Source: Streptomyces sp. MUM 2J (GTDB lineage: Bacteria > Actinomycetota > Actinomycetes > Streptomycetales > Streptomycetaceae). Taken from it: DNA of 64,000 nucleotides. The first letter of the stretch is position 1, and each line of letters begins with the position of its first letter. The stretch is taken from contig NZ_JADWYM010000029.1 in assembly GCF_022414535.1 (NCBI RefSeq), positions 1 through 64,000 of the forward strand, given 5' to 3'. The position numbers and the translations under genes were made by a program. Positions 1 to 8,000 of the stretch are shown piece by piece. The notes under the pieces were generated by a model. The model ran no database searches, was not told where the DNA came from, and worked only from the letters and a program-made list of their open reading frames with translations.

Positions 1-3
1 CAG

Positions 4-76
4 TACCCCCGACCGGATTCGAACCGGCGCTACCGCCTTGAGAGGGCGGCGTGCTAGGCCGCTACACAACGGGGGC
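4..76 (-). tRNA. tRNA-Glu (CTC)
   Basis: The reverse strand folds as a 73-nt cloverleaf without encoded CCA. The acceptor stem GCCCCCG pairs with CGGGGGT, the discriminator is A, the T arm carries GGTTCGAATCC and the anticodon loop reads CTCTCAA, so the anticodon is CTC. It is the first of four copies in this window. The copy begins at the window edge, so the array may continue to the left. Confidence 0.96.
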
Positions 77-102
77 GCAGATCATGCGTTTCCGCAGATC
101 AG

Positions 103-174
103 CTGGTCTACCTGGACTCGAACCAAGACTAACTGAACCAGAATCAGTCGTGCTGCCAATTACACCATAGACCA
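103..174 (-). tRNA. tRNA-Gln (CTG)
   Basis: A 72-nt cloverleaf on the reverse strand. The acceptor stem TGGTCTA pairs with TAGACCA, the discriminator is G, and the anticodon loop contains CTG. The T arm shows GGTTCGAGTCC. Streptomyces has no GlnRS, so this tRNA is expected to be charged with Glu by GltX (1730-3214) and amidated by GatCAB (55801-59364), all in this window. Confidence 0.96.
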
Positions 175-208
175 AGGTGGTTCAGACCACTGAGGTCTTC
201 ACCTGCAG

Positions 209-281
209 TACCCCCGACCGGATTCGAACCGGCGCTACCGCCTTGAGAGGGCGGCGTGCTAGGCCGCTACACAACGGGGGC
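209..281 (-). tRNA. tRNA-Glu (CTC), second copy
   Basis: Identical to the tRNA at 4-76. It lies in the second copy of the 205-bp tandem unit, so its flanks are identical too. Confidence 0.96.
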
Positions 282-307
282 GCAGATCATGCGTTTCCGC
301 AGATCAG

Positions 308-379
308 CTGGTCTACCTGGACTCGAACCAAGACTAACTGAACCAGAATCAGTCGTGCTGCCAATTACACCATAGACCA
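308..379 (-). tRNA. tRNA-Gln (CTG), second copy
   Basis: Identical in sequence and flanks to the tRNA-Gln at 103-174; it lies in the second copy of the 205-bp unit. Confidence 0.96.
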
Positions 380-413
380 AGGTGGTTCAGACCACTGAGG
401 TCTTCACCTGCAG

Positions 414-486
414 TACCCCCGACCGGATTCGAACCGGCGCTACCGCCTTGAGAGGGCGGCGTGCTAGGCCGCTACACAACGGGGGC
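414..486 (-). tRNA. tRNA-Glu (CTC), third copy
   Basis: Identical to the first two tRNA-Glu genes. The repeat homology stops just after this gene, where the flank changes to an unrelated 30-nt spacer before the next tRNA-Glu. Confidence 0.96.
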
Positions 487-516
487 CCTGGCGATCCCGG
501 GTCTCCCTGGGATCAG

Positions 517-589
517 TACCCCCGACCGGATTCGAACCGGCGCTACCGCCTTGAGAGGGCGGCGTGCTAGGCCGCTACACAACGGGGGC
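517..589 (-). tRNA. tRNA-Glu (CTC), fourth copy
   Basis: The 73-nt mature sequence is identical to the other three tRNA-Glu genes, but the flanking spacers differ. It is probably an older member of the cluster. It directly precedes the third tRNA-Glu in transcription order, with no tRNA-Gln between them. Confidence 0.96.
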
Positions 590-628
590 TCGCGGATGGG
601 ATCCGCGGGTGCAGATGAGCTCTGCGAG

Positions 629-700
629 CTGGCCTACCTGGACTCGAACCAAGACTAACTGAACCAGAATCAGTCGTGCTGCCAATTACACCATAGGCCA
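629..700 (-). tRNA. tRNA-Gln (CTG), acceptor-stem variant
   Basis: A 72-nt cloverleaf with anticodon CTG. It differs from the other two tRNA-Gln genes in one acceptor-stem pair: TGGCCTA/TAGGCCA instead of TGGTCTA/TAGACCA. Both strands of the stem change, so pairing is kept (U-A becomes C-G). It is the promoter-proximal gene of the minus-strand cluster. Confidence 0.95.
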
Positions 701-741
701 CTGGAACACAACCCTGTGAGGGGTTTGTGTTCTAGTCTCTT

Positions 742-782
742 GCGCCTGGGGTTCCGGCCTTTCGGCCTGCTCCCCTCGGCGC
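742..782 (-). terminator. Stem-loop downstream of the HAD hydrolase gene
   Basis: An interrupted inverted repeat (GCGCC ... GGCC TTTC GGCC ... GGCGC) lies just after the stop codon of the hydrolase gene. A smaller imperfect inverted repeat at 704-732 (GAACACAACCCT / AGGGGTTTGTGTTC) lies immediately upstream of the tRNA-Gln. The region 701-792 holds no gene. The first hairpin probably ends the hydrolase transcript; the second may belong to the tRNA leader. Confidence 0.55.
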
Positions 783-792
783 AGGAAGAACA

Positions 793-1524
793 TTACCCGA
801 AGGTGGACGGGGCTCCAAAACGAGTTCCCGCCCCGAGAAGGGCGGGGAGTTCGGCGAGGGAGGCGATCCGGCGCGGAGCACCGGGGCCCTCACCGAGCGT
901 GCGGAGGCCGTCACGGTCGATCCACACCGACAGCAACCCCGCCTCGGCCGCGCCCCGCCCGTCGATCTCGGGGTGGTCACCGACGTAGGCGACCTGGTGC
1001 GGGGCGAGGGTCAGGGCGTCGCAAGCGGCGTGGAAGGCAGCCGCCTCCGGCTTGGAGACACCGAGCTCGGCGGCACACAGGATGATCTCGAAGCGGTCGT
1101 GCAGACCCAGCGTGCGCAGCTTGCGGTCCTGTACGGTGAGGCTGGAGTTGGAGAGCACGGCGTGCCGGTGGCTGGCGGCGAGGGCGTCCAGGGCGGGCAG
1201 CACGTCCGGGAAGAGGGACCAGGCCGCCTCGTAGTGACCGACGTACCGCCCGAACCACGCGTCCGCCTCGGTGTCGCTCAGCGCGGTGTCCAGGAACGTC
1301 CGCACGCGGTCCCGGCGCTGCTCCTCGAAGGTCGCCTCGCCCGCGGAGAAGCGACCCCAGTGCAGGTGGGTGGCCTCCCGCCAGCGTTCGAGAGCGTCCT
1401 CCGCGCTGCCGTACCGGTCGAGCAGCCCTTCCGCGAGCAGATGCGCGCGCATGCCGGTGCGATCCGCGTTCGTGTAGTCGAAGAGGGTGTCGTCGACGTC
1501 CCAGACCACGGCGCTGATGCTCAT
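793..1524 (-). CDS. HAD-superfamily hydrolase
   Basis: Predicted 243-residue cytoplasmic hydrolase of the haloacid dehalogenase superfamily. The N-terminal motif I reads VVWDVDDTLFDY (nucleophile Asp about residue 9, general acid Asp 11). Motif II is LSNSSL near residue 120, a Lys in SKP is the motif III lysine, and motif IV is VGDHPEIDGRGAAEAG. This arrangement is typical of phosphatase-type HAD enzymes with a helical cap between motifs I and II. The ATG at 1522-1524 is chosen because motif I follows at once; the longer frame upstream runs through the gltX terminator hairpin. The substrate cannot be read from the sequence. It is a single gene bounded by terminators on both sides. Confidence 0.88.
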   Translation of the reverse strand: MSISAVVWDVDDTLFDYTNADRTGMRAHLLAEGLLDRYGSAEDALERWREATHLHWGRFSAGEATFEEQRRDRVRTFLDTALSDTEADAWFGRYVGHYEAAWSLFPDVLPALDALAASHRHAVLSNSSLTVQDRKLRTLGLHDRFEIILCAAELGVSKPEAAAFHAACDALTLAPHQVAYVGDHPEIDGRGAAEAGLLSVWIDRDGLRTLGEGPGAPRRIASLAELPALLGAGTRFGAPSTFG

Positions 1525-1647
1525 GACGGGACGGTATCCCGCGGTCCGTGCACATGTCCCGGGATCGGTCCGCCGGCCGGGGCAGGGGGCGGGCGGCGCA
1601 GCCCGCTCCGGCCCGGCGGCGGGCCGGCCGGCTGCCGGGTGCAAAGA

Positions 1648-1687
1648 GCCCGAGGGCGGCATCCGGAACCGGATGCCGCCCTCGGGC
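1648..1687 (-). terminator. gltX terminator
   Basis: A perfect 19-bp stem (1648-1666 with 1669-1687) and a 2-nt loop, about 40 nt past the gltX stop codon. There is no T tract, as is common for Streptomyces terminators. Confidence 0.75.
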
Positions 1688-1729
1688 ACGCGCCCGTTCA
1701 GGCGCCCGCTCTCACGCCACGCGGGCGCG

Positions 1730-3214
1730 TCACGCCGTCAGCCTGGCCAGCGCCGCGTCGATGCGGGCCAGCGACTTCTCCCTGCCCAGGATCTCCAGGG
1801 ACTCGAACAGCGGCAGGCCGACCGTACGGCCGGTGACGGCCACGCGGACCGGGGCCTGGGCCTTGCCGAGCTTGAGGCCGTGGGCTTCGCCGGCGGCCAG
1901 GACGGCCTCCTTGAGGGAGTCGGGAGAGGTCCAGTCGGCGGCGTCGAGCCTCTCCCGCGCCGTGCGCAGGAGCGCGTCGCTGCCCTCCTTCATGGCCTTG
2001 GCCCAGCTCGCCTCGTCGAACACCGGTTCTGGCAGGAACAGGAAGTCGACGTTGCTGGTGATCTCCGACAGGACCTTCAGGCGGGTCTGCGCCTGCGGGG
2101 CGATGGCCTGCCACCTGGCCTCGTCGAAGTCCTCCGGCGCCCAGGGGGCGAACGGGGCCTTCAGCCACGGGCGGCAGCGCTCGGCGAAGTCCTTCACCTC
2201 CAGCATGCGGATGTGGTCGCCGTTGATCGCCTCGCACTTCTTCAGGTCGAAGCGGGCCGGGTTCGGGTTCACGTCCGCGATGTCGAAGGCGGCGACCATC
2301 TCCTCCACGGAGAAGATGTCCTGGTCGGCGGAGAGCGACCAGCCGAGCAGGGAGAGGTAGTTCAGCAGGCCCTCGGGCAGGAAGCCCTGCTCCCGATAGA
2401 GGTTCAGGGACGCCTGGGGGTCGCGCTTGGACAGCTTCTTGTTGCCCTCGCCCATGACGTAGGGCAGGTGGCCGAAGCGCGGGGTCTCCTTCGCGACGCC
2501 CAGCTCGATCAGCGCCTTGTAGAGCGCGATCTGGCGGGGGGTGGAGGAGAGCAGGTCCTCGCCGCGCAGGACGTGGGTGATCTCCATCAGCGCGTCGTCG
2601 ACGGGGTTCACCAGCGTGTAGAGCGGGGCGCCGTTGGCACGGACGATGCCGAAGTCCGGCACGTTCTCCGGGGTGAACGTCAGCTCGCCGCGGACCAGGT
2701 CGGTGAAGGCGATCGTCTCGTCGGGCATGCGGAAGCGGACGATGGGCGCGCGGCCCTCGGCCCGGTACTGCCCGACCTGCGCCTCGGTCAGCCCGCGGCA
2801 GTGGCCGTCGTAGCCGGAGGGACGGCCGGCGGCGCGGGCGGCCTCGCGACGGCTGTCCAGCTCCTCCTGGGAGCAGTAGCAGTGGTAGGCGTGACCGCTG
2901 TCGAGGAGCTTGGCGGCGACGTCCTTGTAGAGGTCCATGCGCTGCGACTGGCGGTACGGCGCGTGCGGGCCGCCGACCTCGGGGCCCTCGTCCCAGTCGA
3001 AGCCCAGCCAGCGCATCGCGTCGAGCAGCTGGTGGTACGACTCCTCGGAGTCGCGGGCCGCGTCGGTGTCCTCGATGCGGAAGACCAGGGTGCCCCCGTG
3101 GTGCCGCGCGAACGCCCAGTTGAACAGGGCGGTGCGGACCAGTCCCACGTGGGGGTTGCCGGTGGGCGACGGACAGAAACGGACGCGGACGGAGGAGCCG
3201 GGTGCGCTAGCCAC
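1730..3214 (-). CDS. gltX: Glutamyl-tRNA synthetase
   Basis: A 494-residue class I aminoacyl-tRNA synthetase that attaches glutamate to tRNA-Glu and, in organisms without GlnRS, also to tRNA-Gln. The class I HIGH-like motif is in VRFCPSPTGNPHVG at the N terminus, followed by RIEDTD; the KMSKS equivalent is KLSKRDPQ. The length is normal. The GTG start at 3212-3214 fits the conserved N terminus VASAPGSSVRVRF and overlaps the end of the upstream fumarylacetoacetase-fold gene by 8 bp, so the two are probably translated together. The presence of gatCAB in this window agrees with a non-discriminating enzyme. Confidence 0.97.
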   Translation of the reverse strand: MASAPGSSVRVRFCPSPTGNPHVGLVRTALFNWAFARHHGGTLVFRIEDTDAARDSEESYHQLLDAMRWLGFDWDEGPEVGGPHAPYRQSQRMDLYKDVAAKLLDSGHAYHCYCSQEELDSRREAARAAGRPSGYDGHCRGLTEAQVGQYRAEGRAPIVRFRMPDETIAFTDLVRGELTFTPENVPDFGIVRANGAPLYTLVNPVDDALMEITHVLRGEDLLSSTPRQIALYKALIELGVAKETPRFGHLPYVMGEGNKKLSKRDPQASLNLYREQGFLPEGLLNYLSLLGWSLSADQDIFSVEEMVAAFDIADVNPNPARFDLKKCEAINGDHIRMLEVKDFAERCRPWLKAPFAPWAPEDFDEARWQAIAPQAQTRLKVLSEITSNVDFLFLPEPVFDEASWAKAMKEGSDALLRTARERLDAADWTSPDSLKEAVLAAGEAHGLKLGKAQAPVRVAVTGRTVGLPLFESLEILGREKSLARIDAALARLTA

Positions 3215-3983
3215 GCTGTACGACCTTGTTGGTGAGAGTGCCGATGCCTTGGATGGTGACGGCGACCTCGTCGCCGACGTCGAGGGGTCCCACCCCGGCC
3301 GGGGTACCGGTGAGGACGACATCGCCCGGGAGCAGCGTCATGGCCTCGGTGATGTTGACGATCAGGTCCTCGACGGAGTGGATCATGTCGCTCGTGCGGC
3401 CCAGCTGGCGCTGGAGGCCGTTGACGGTGAGCTGGATGGTCAGGTCCGAGGGGTCCAGGTCCGTCTCCACCCAGGGACCCAGCGGGCAGGCGGTGTCGAA
3501 CCCCTTGGCCCGCGCCCACTGCTTCTCGCGGCGCTGCACGTCGCGGGCGGTGACGTCGATGGCGCAGGTGTAGCCGAGGACGACGTCGCGGACGCGGTCG
3601 CGGGGCACCTCGCGGCACATGCGGCCGATGACGACGGCCAGCTCGGCCTCGTGCTGGAGGTCCTCGGTGAACGAGGGGTAGCGGATCTCGTCGCCGGGGC
3701 CGATCACGGAGGTGGACGGCTTGAAGAAGGCGAACGGGGCGTCGGGCACCTCGTTGCCCAGCTCCCTCGCGTGGTCGGCGTAGTTGCGGCCGAAGGCGAC
3801 GACCTTGTTGGGCAGCACCGGCGGCAGGAGCCTGACCTTGCTCAGCGGCACCTTCGTGCCGGAGAGCTCGAAGTCCGCGAACGGGATGCCCTTGATGATG
3901 TCGAGGACGAGTTCGTCCGGCTTGTCGCCTTCGACCACGCCGAAGGCGACGTTCCCGTCGATGGAGAACCTGGCGATGCGCAC
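3207..3983 (-). CDS. Fumarylacetoacetate hydrolase family protein
   Basis: A 258-residue protein of the FAH fold. This family includes hydratases, isomerases and decarboxylases of 2-hydroxy-dienoate or acylpyruvate type that use a divalent metal. The core shows FGRNYADHARE, then the metal-binding pattern E-x-E in LQHEAELAVVIG, an Asp in YTCAIDVTARD, the Lys-rich segment WARAKGFDTACPLGPW and the signature LLPGDVVLTGTPAGVGPLDVGDEV. All metal ligands expected for an active enzyme are present. It starts at ATG 3983 and overlaps gltX by 8 bp, forming a two-gene operon. The physiological substrate is not evident, and the link to gltX is by transcription only. Confidence 0.92.
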   Translation of the reverse strand: MRIARFSIDGNVAFGVVEGDKPDELVLDIIKGIPFADFELSGTKVPLSKVRLLPPVLPNKVVAFGRNYADHARELGNEVPDAPFAFFKPSTSVIGPGDEIRYPSFTEDLQHEAELAVVIGRMCREVPRDRVRDVVLGYTCAIDVTARDVQRREKQWARAKGFDTACPLGPWVETDLDPSDLTIQLTVNGLQRQLGRTSDMIHSVEDLIVNITEAMTLLPGDVVLTGTPAGVGPLDVGDEVAVTIQGIGTLTNKVVQRG

Positions 3984-4144
3984 GGGATCCTGGCGCCCCT
4001 TAACTGTGTCACTGAGCTGGCTGGAGTCTGACGCTCCAGGCTAACGCGGGCGTGGGCGGTGGATCGCGCGCACTACGCCGTCGCGGGCCCGGTGCGCCCG
4101 CCGTCACACGGCGCCCCGCGCCGTGTCCGGGATCCGGTCACGCC

Positions 4145-4175
4145 GAAGGGCGCCCGCCGGTGACGGGCGCCCTTC
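4145..4175 (-). terminator. Stem-loop between small ORF and FAH gene
   Basis: A perfect 12-bp stem, GAAGGGCGCCCG with CGGGCGCCCTTC, with a 7-nt loop. It lies about 65 nt past the stop codon of the small minus-strand gene at 4239-4409 and upstream of the FAH gene, so it fits as that small gene's terminator. Nothing else is visible in 3984-4238. Confidence 0.6.
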
Positions 4176-4238
4176 GTACGGCGCGAGGTGGCCGCGTTGA
4201 GTGGATCGCGGTCCGCTTGCGTATCCCGTGGTACGAGG

Positions 4239-4409
4239 TCACTGCGCGGCGGCGGCGACGGGGATCTCGTCGAGGACCGTGCGCTGGGGGTTGGCGGTCT
4301 GGGCGGGGAGTTCGGCGGGGTGCTCCGGCCGCTCCGGCCGCTGGAGCTCTCCGGCGTCCTCAAGGTGGGCCAGCGTCGTGCGGCGCGGGTTGGCGATCTT
4401 GTGGAACAT
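4239..4409 (-). CDS. Small conserved protein of unknown function
   Basis: A 56-residue hydrophilic protein beginning MFHKIANPRRTTLAHLEDAG. It has no membrane segment, Cys or recognisable domain and is rich in Pro, Glu and Ala. I place the start at the ATG at 4407-4409, with a GAAG sequence about 11 nt upstream. An in-frame GTG at 4422-4424 and a TTG at 4476-4478 would give longer forms. It stands alone between the FAH gene and the cvn1 operon, divergent from cvnA1, with its own terminator. The coding G/C bias is normal, which supports a real gene. I do not recognise a function. Confidence 0.6.
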   Translation of the reverse strand: MFHKIANPRRTTLAHLEDAGELQRPERPEHPAELPAQTANPQRTVLDEIPVAAAAQ

Positions 4410-4478
4410 CGGCGTCGTCTTCACTGTGGAACTGAACCTCGTCGTGTCGGGCGCGGAAGGAATCCTGAGGCGGATCAA

Positions 4479-5032
4479 CGTATCCCACAGGCGCGCGGTT
4501 ACCAGGCCGTTGCATTCTGTAAAGCGTCAGGTTAAACGCGCGGATTCCCACGCAGGGCGCGGAGCGTGCATGACTCGGGTGTGAGTTTGCTCACGAGTCG
4601 AGACTCAAACCGGTCAATTCAGACCCCGCGCCGAATTCTGCGAAACGGACATTTCTCCCCTGAAGCCCTTATTCCGCTCCTGATCATGGCGACTGGGACA
4701 CCGGGCACCCCTCCGCGACTCGCCCCGATTGAACCGATTCGCACAGGAACATATTCCACGCCAGGTAACGCATCGGTCACAGGTCGTCACGGAGGTCACA
4801 GCCTGGCTCACGAGCCTTGTTGGAGATCCTGCACTGTGCTGGAATGCCACGGACCGCCGCGGGATGGATCCGGCGCGCTGGGGCGCAACGCAGCGCCGAG
4901 TGGCGGCGGGAAGGGGGAGCCAGCGCCGGTCACTCAGACCACCCGAGGGGCGTGTTCAGGACGCTCCCCACAACGCCGACACCGCTTCTCCGTTCACCCG
5001 GAGGGGCGCCTGGTCCAGAGGTTGCGACGCTA
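4479..5032. promoter_or_regulatory. Divergent upstream region of the first conservon, with inverted repeats
   Basis: About 550 bp without a convincing gene, with lower G/C than its neighbours (notably 4600-4760), as expected of a promoter region. It contains a 14-bp palindrome GTGAGTTTGCTCAC at 4581-4594, followed directly by GAGTCGAGACTC at 4595-4606. These are candidate operator sites for cvnA1 or the divergent small gene. Which regulator binds cannot be told from sequence. The RBS of cvnA1 (AGAGG) lies at 5017-5021. Confidence 0.45.
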
Positions 5033-8000
5033 GTGCAGGGACGTTTCAAGAGGGATGGCAGCGCTTCGGCGGAGCCGGAGCCGCACGGCGGGACTGGCCC
5101 GATGGCCGTCAGCTCCTCGCCCCAGCACGCCCAGAACCCGGGCCCGAACCCGTCCGGCGACGCCGGCGAGCGCTCCGGCAGGCCCGGCGCGCCCGCGCCG
5201 TCACCGGCCCCCGCGCCCGCCCCCGCCGCCCCCGCGGCGAAGGCGCCGAAGACCCCCACGGGCCCCGGCCCGCGAATAGCCCTGCGCAACTGGCGCATCT
5301 CCACCCGCCTGGTGTCGCTGCTCGCGCTGCCCGTGGTCGCTGCCACCACGCTCGGCGCGCTGCGCATCAGCGGCTCCATGGACGAGATCCAGCAGCTCGA
5401 CAACATGAAGCTGCTGACGGAGATGACCAAGCAGGCCACCGAGCTGGCCGCCGCGCTCCAGGAGGAGCGCGACCAGTCGGCCGGCCCGCTGGCCCACAAG
5501 GGCAAGGCGACCGACTACACGGTCACCGGCTACCGCAACCGCACGGACCGGGCCAAGGAGAGCTTCCTCAACGCCTCCGAGGCGGTCGACACCGCGAGCA
5601 ACGACGGCAACCTCCAGGGTGTCCGCGACAGCGTCATCGGCATCGCCCGCGACCTGAACACCCTGAGCAAGATCCGCTCCGAGGCCTACGGCGACCAGGG
5701 CAACTCCACCCAGACGGTGGAGGCCTACCACCGCCTCATCACCCACCTGCTGGACCTCTCGCAGGACATGGCCGAGGCCACCAGCAACCCGGAGATGATC
5801 CAGCGCACCCGCGCCCTGGCGGCGTTCTCCTCCGCCAAGGAGTACGCGTCCGTGCAGCGCGCCGTCATCGCCGCCGCACTGCCCGCGAACAACACCACCT
5901 ACGGTGACCTCTCCGAGAACGACCGGGCCTACGCCTCGTCGGCCCTGGACGGGCAGAAGTCGGATCTGAGCACCTTCCGCAGCATCTACGGCACCGAGAA
6001 GGCCGAGGAGCTGCTCAAGCCCATCGACCAGGGCAACCCGACCATCGAGGCCACCGACCTGTACGCCACCCGCGTGCTCAGCGGCACCGGCGGTCTGAAG
6101 AAGCTCGACAAGCGCTCCTACCGGGACTGGGTGGACGACAGCTCCACCAAGATCCAGCAGATGAAGAACATCGAGCACACGCTGCTGGAGGAGATGGAGC
6201 AGAAGGCGCGTGCCCTGCGGTCCGCGTCCGAGCGCGAGGCGATCATCTCCGGTGCGCTCATCCTGCTCGTCCTCGGTGTCTCGCTGGTCGGCGCCTTCAT
6301 CGTGGCCCGCTCCATGATCCGCTCGCTGCGCCGCCTGCAGGAGACCGCGACCAAGGTCGCCCAGGACCGTCTGCCCGAGCTGGTCAAGCAGCTCTCCGAG
6401 TCCGACCCGCAGGACGTCGACACGTCCGTGGAGTCGGTCGGTGTGCACTCCCGGGACGAGATCGGCCAGGTGGCCGCGGCCTTCGACGACGTGCACCGCG
6501 AGGCGGTCCGCCTCGCCGCCGAGCAGGCCCTGCTGCGGGGCAACGTCAACGCGATGTTCACCAACCTCTCGCGCCGCTCCCAGGGTCTGATCCAGCGCCA
6601 GCTCTCCCTCATCTCCGAGCTGGAGTCCCGCGAGGCCGACCCGGACCAGCTGTCCTCGCTGTTCAAGCTCGACCACCTCGCGACACGCATGCGCCGTAAC
6701 GGTGAGAACCTCCTCGTCCTCGCGGGTGAGGAGCCCGGCCGCCGCTGGACCCGCCCGGTCCCGCTGGTCGACGTGCTCCGCGCCGCCGCGTCCGAGGTGG
6801 AGCAGTACGAGCGCATCGAGCTGGCCGCCGTGCCCGCCACCGAGGTCGCCGGCCGGGTCGTCAACGACCTCGTGCACCTGCTCGCCGAGCTGCTGGAGAA
6901 CGCCACCTCCTTCTCCTCGCCGCAGACCAAGGTCAAGGTCACCGGTCACGCGCTGCCCGACGGGCGCGTGCTGATCGAGATCCACGACACCGGCATCGGC
7001 CTCTCCCCCGAGGACCTCGCGGCGATCAACGAGCGGCTCGCCTCGCCGCCCACCGTGGACGTCTCCGTCTCCCGCCGCATGGGTCTCTTCGTGGTCGGCC
7101 GGCTGTCGCAGCGCCACGGCATCCGCATCCAGCTGCGTCCGTCGGACTCCGGTGGCACGACCGCGCTGGTCATGCTGCCCGTGGACGTCGCCCAGGGCGG
7201 CAAGAAGCCGCAGGGCAAGCCCGGTCAGGGCGGCTCCGGCGGCCCGGCCGCCGCGCAGGCCGCCGCCGGCGCCGCCGCGGCGCGCCGCCAGGCCAGCCAG
7301 AGCGGCGGTGCGCTGGGGGCCGGTGCACCCGATGCCGCCGGCCTCGGAGCGGGCCAGGGCCCGCGGGCCGCACTGCCCGGCCGTGACGGCGGGCGTCCCG
7401 GCGCGCCGGGTGGCACGCGCGGTCCTCAGCCGCCGCAGAACCCCCAGCAGGGCCGTCCGGCTCCGTCCGGCGCCCCGGCCGCCTTCGGTCAGACCCCGAG
7501 CGCCCCGCAGGGCTTCCAGGGTGCCGGTACCGGCGCCGCGGGGCAGCCGATGCAGGGCGGGGGTGCTCCGGCCCAGGAGCAGGACGCCTTCGGTGCTGTG
7601 CGCGGCCCGGTACCCGCGCAGCGCGGCAACGACAACCAGGGCCCTGCCCGGGGCGACCAGGGCCGCCGCGGCCGTCAGCCGCAGCTGCCGCCGCGTGGCG
7701 GCCCGCGGGCCGAGCTGCCCGGCGGCGACGCGCAGCAGCGCACGCCCAGCTGGAGTGACGACGACGCGCAGCCGTCCGTGCCGCGCGCCTCGCTGGACGT
7801 CCCCCGCGGCCACGAGGAGCCGGACGTCGCACAGACCTCGCAGCTGCCGCGCCTCGACAACCCCCAGGGTCCGGGCGCGACCGCGGAGATCCCGGCGATC
7901 GGGCGGAACGACGACCGGCAGACTGCCGCCGGCGCCTCGGAGTACGGCCGCCCGGACTTCGACTCACCGGCGTCCGCCGACCACGGCGGCAACGACCAGT

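Larger units (their letters stand above)
1..486. repeat. 205-bp tandem repeat carrying tRNA-Glu and tRNA-Gln
   Basis: Positions 1-205 and 206-410 appear identical base for base, and a third partial copy runs from 411 to 486. Each full unit holds one tRNA-Glu and one tRNA-Gln with their spacers. This is a recent tandem duplication; the left boundary lies outside the window. Confidence 0.95.

Noticed and set aside
1..486. Possible CRISPR-like array (regular identical repeats)
   Set aside because: The repeats are tRNA genes in a 205-bp tandem duplication; unit and spacer lengths and cloverleaf folds exclude CRISPR.
1..800. tRNA cluster as integration site of a mobile element
   Set aside because: No integrase, excisionase, direct att repeat or change in composition is seen next to the tRNAs; the only repeats are the tandem tRNA units.
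4817..5032. N-terminal extension of cvnA1 to 4817
   Set aside because: No RBS, poor codon bias and non-conserved residues; the GTG at 5033 has an RBS and matches the start context of cvnA2.
5201..7813. 870-codon open frame on the minus strand
   Set aside because: It lies fully antisense to cvnA1. The cvnA1 frame has recognisable domains, RBS and conserved paralogue; the antisense frame is the usual shadow of high-GC coding sequence.
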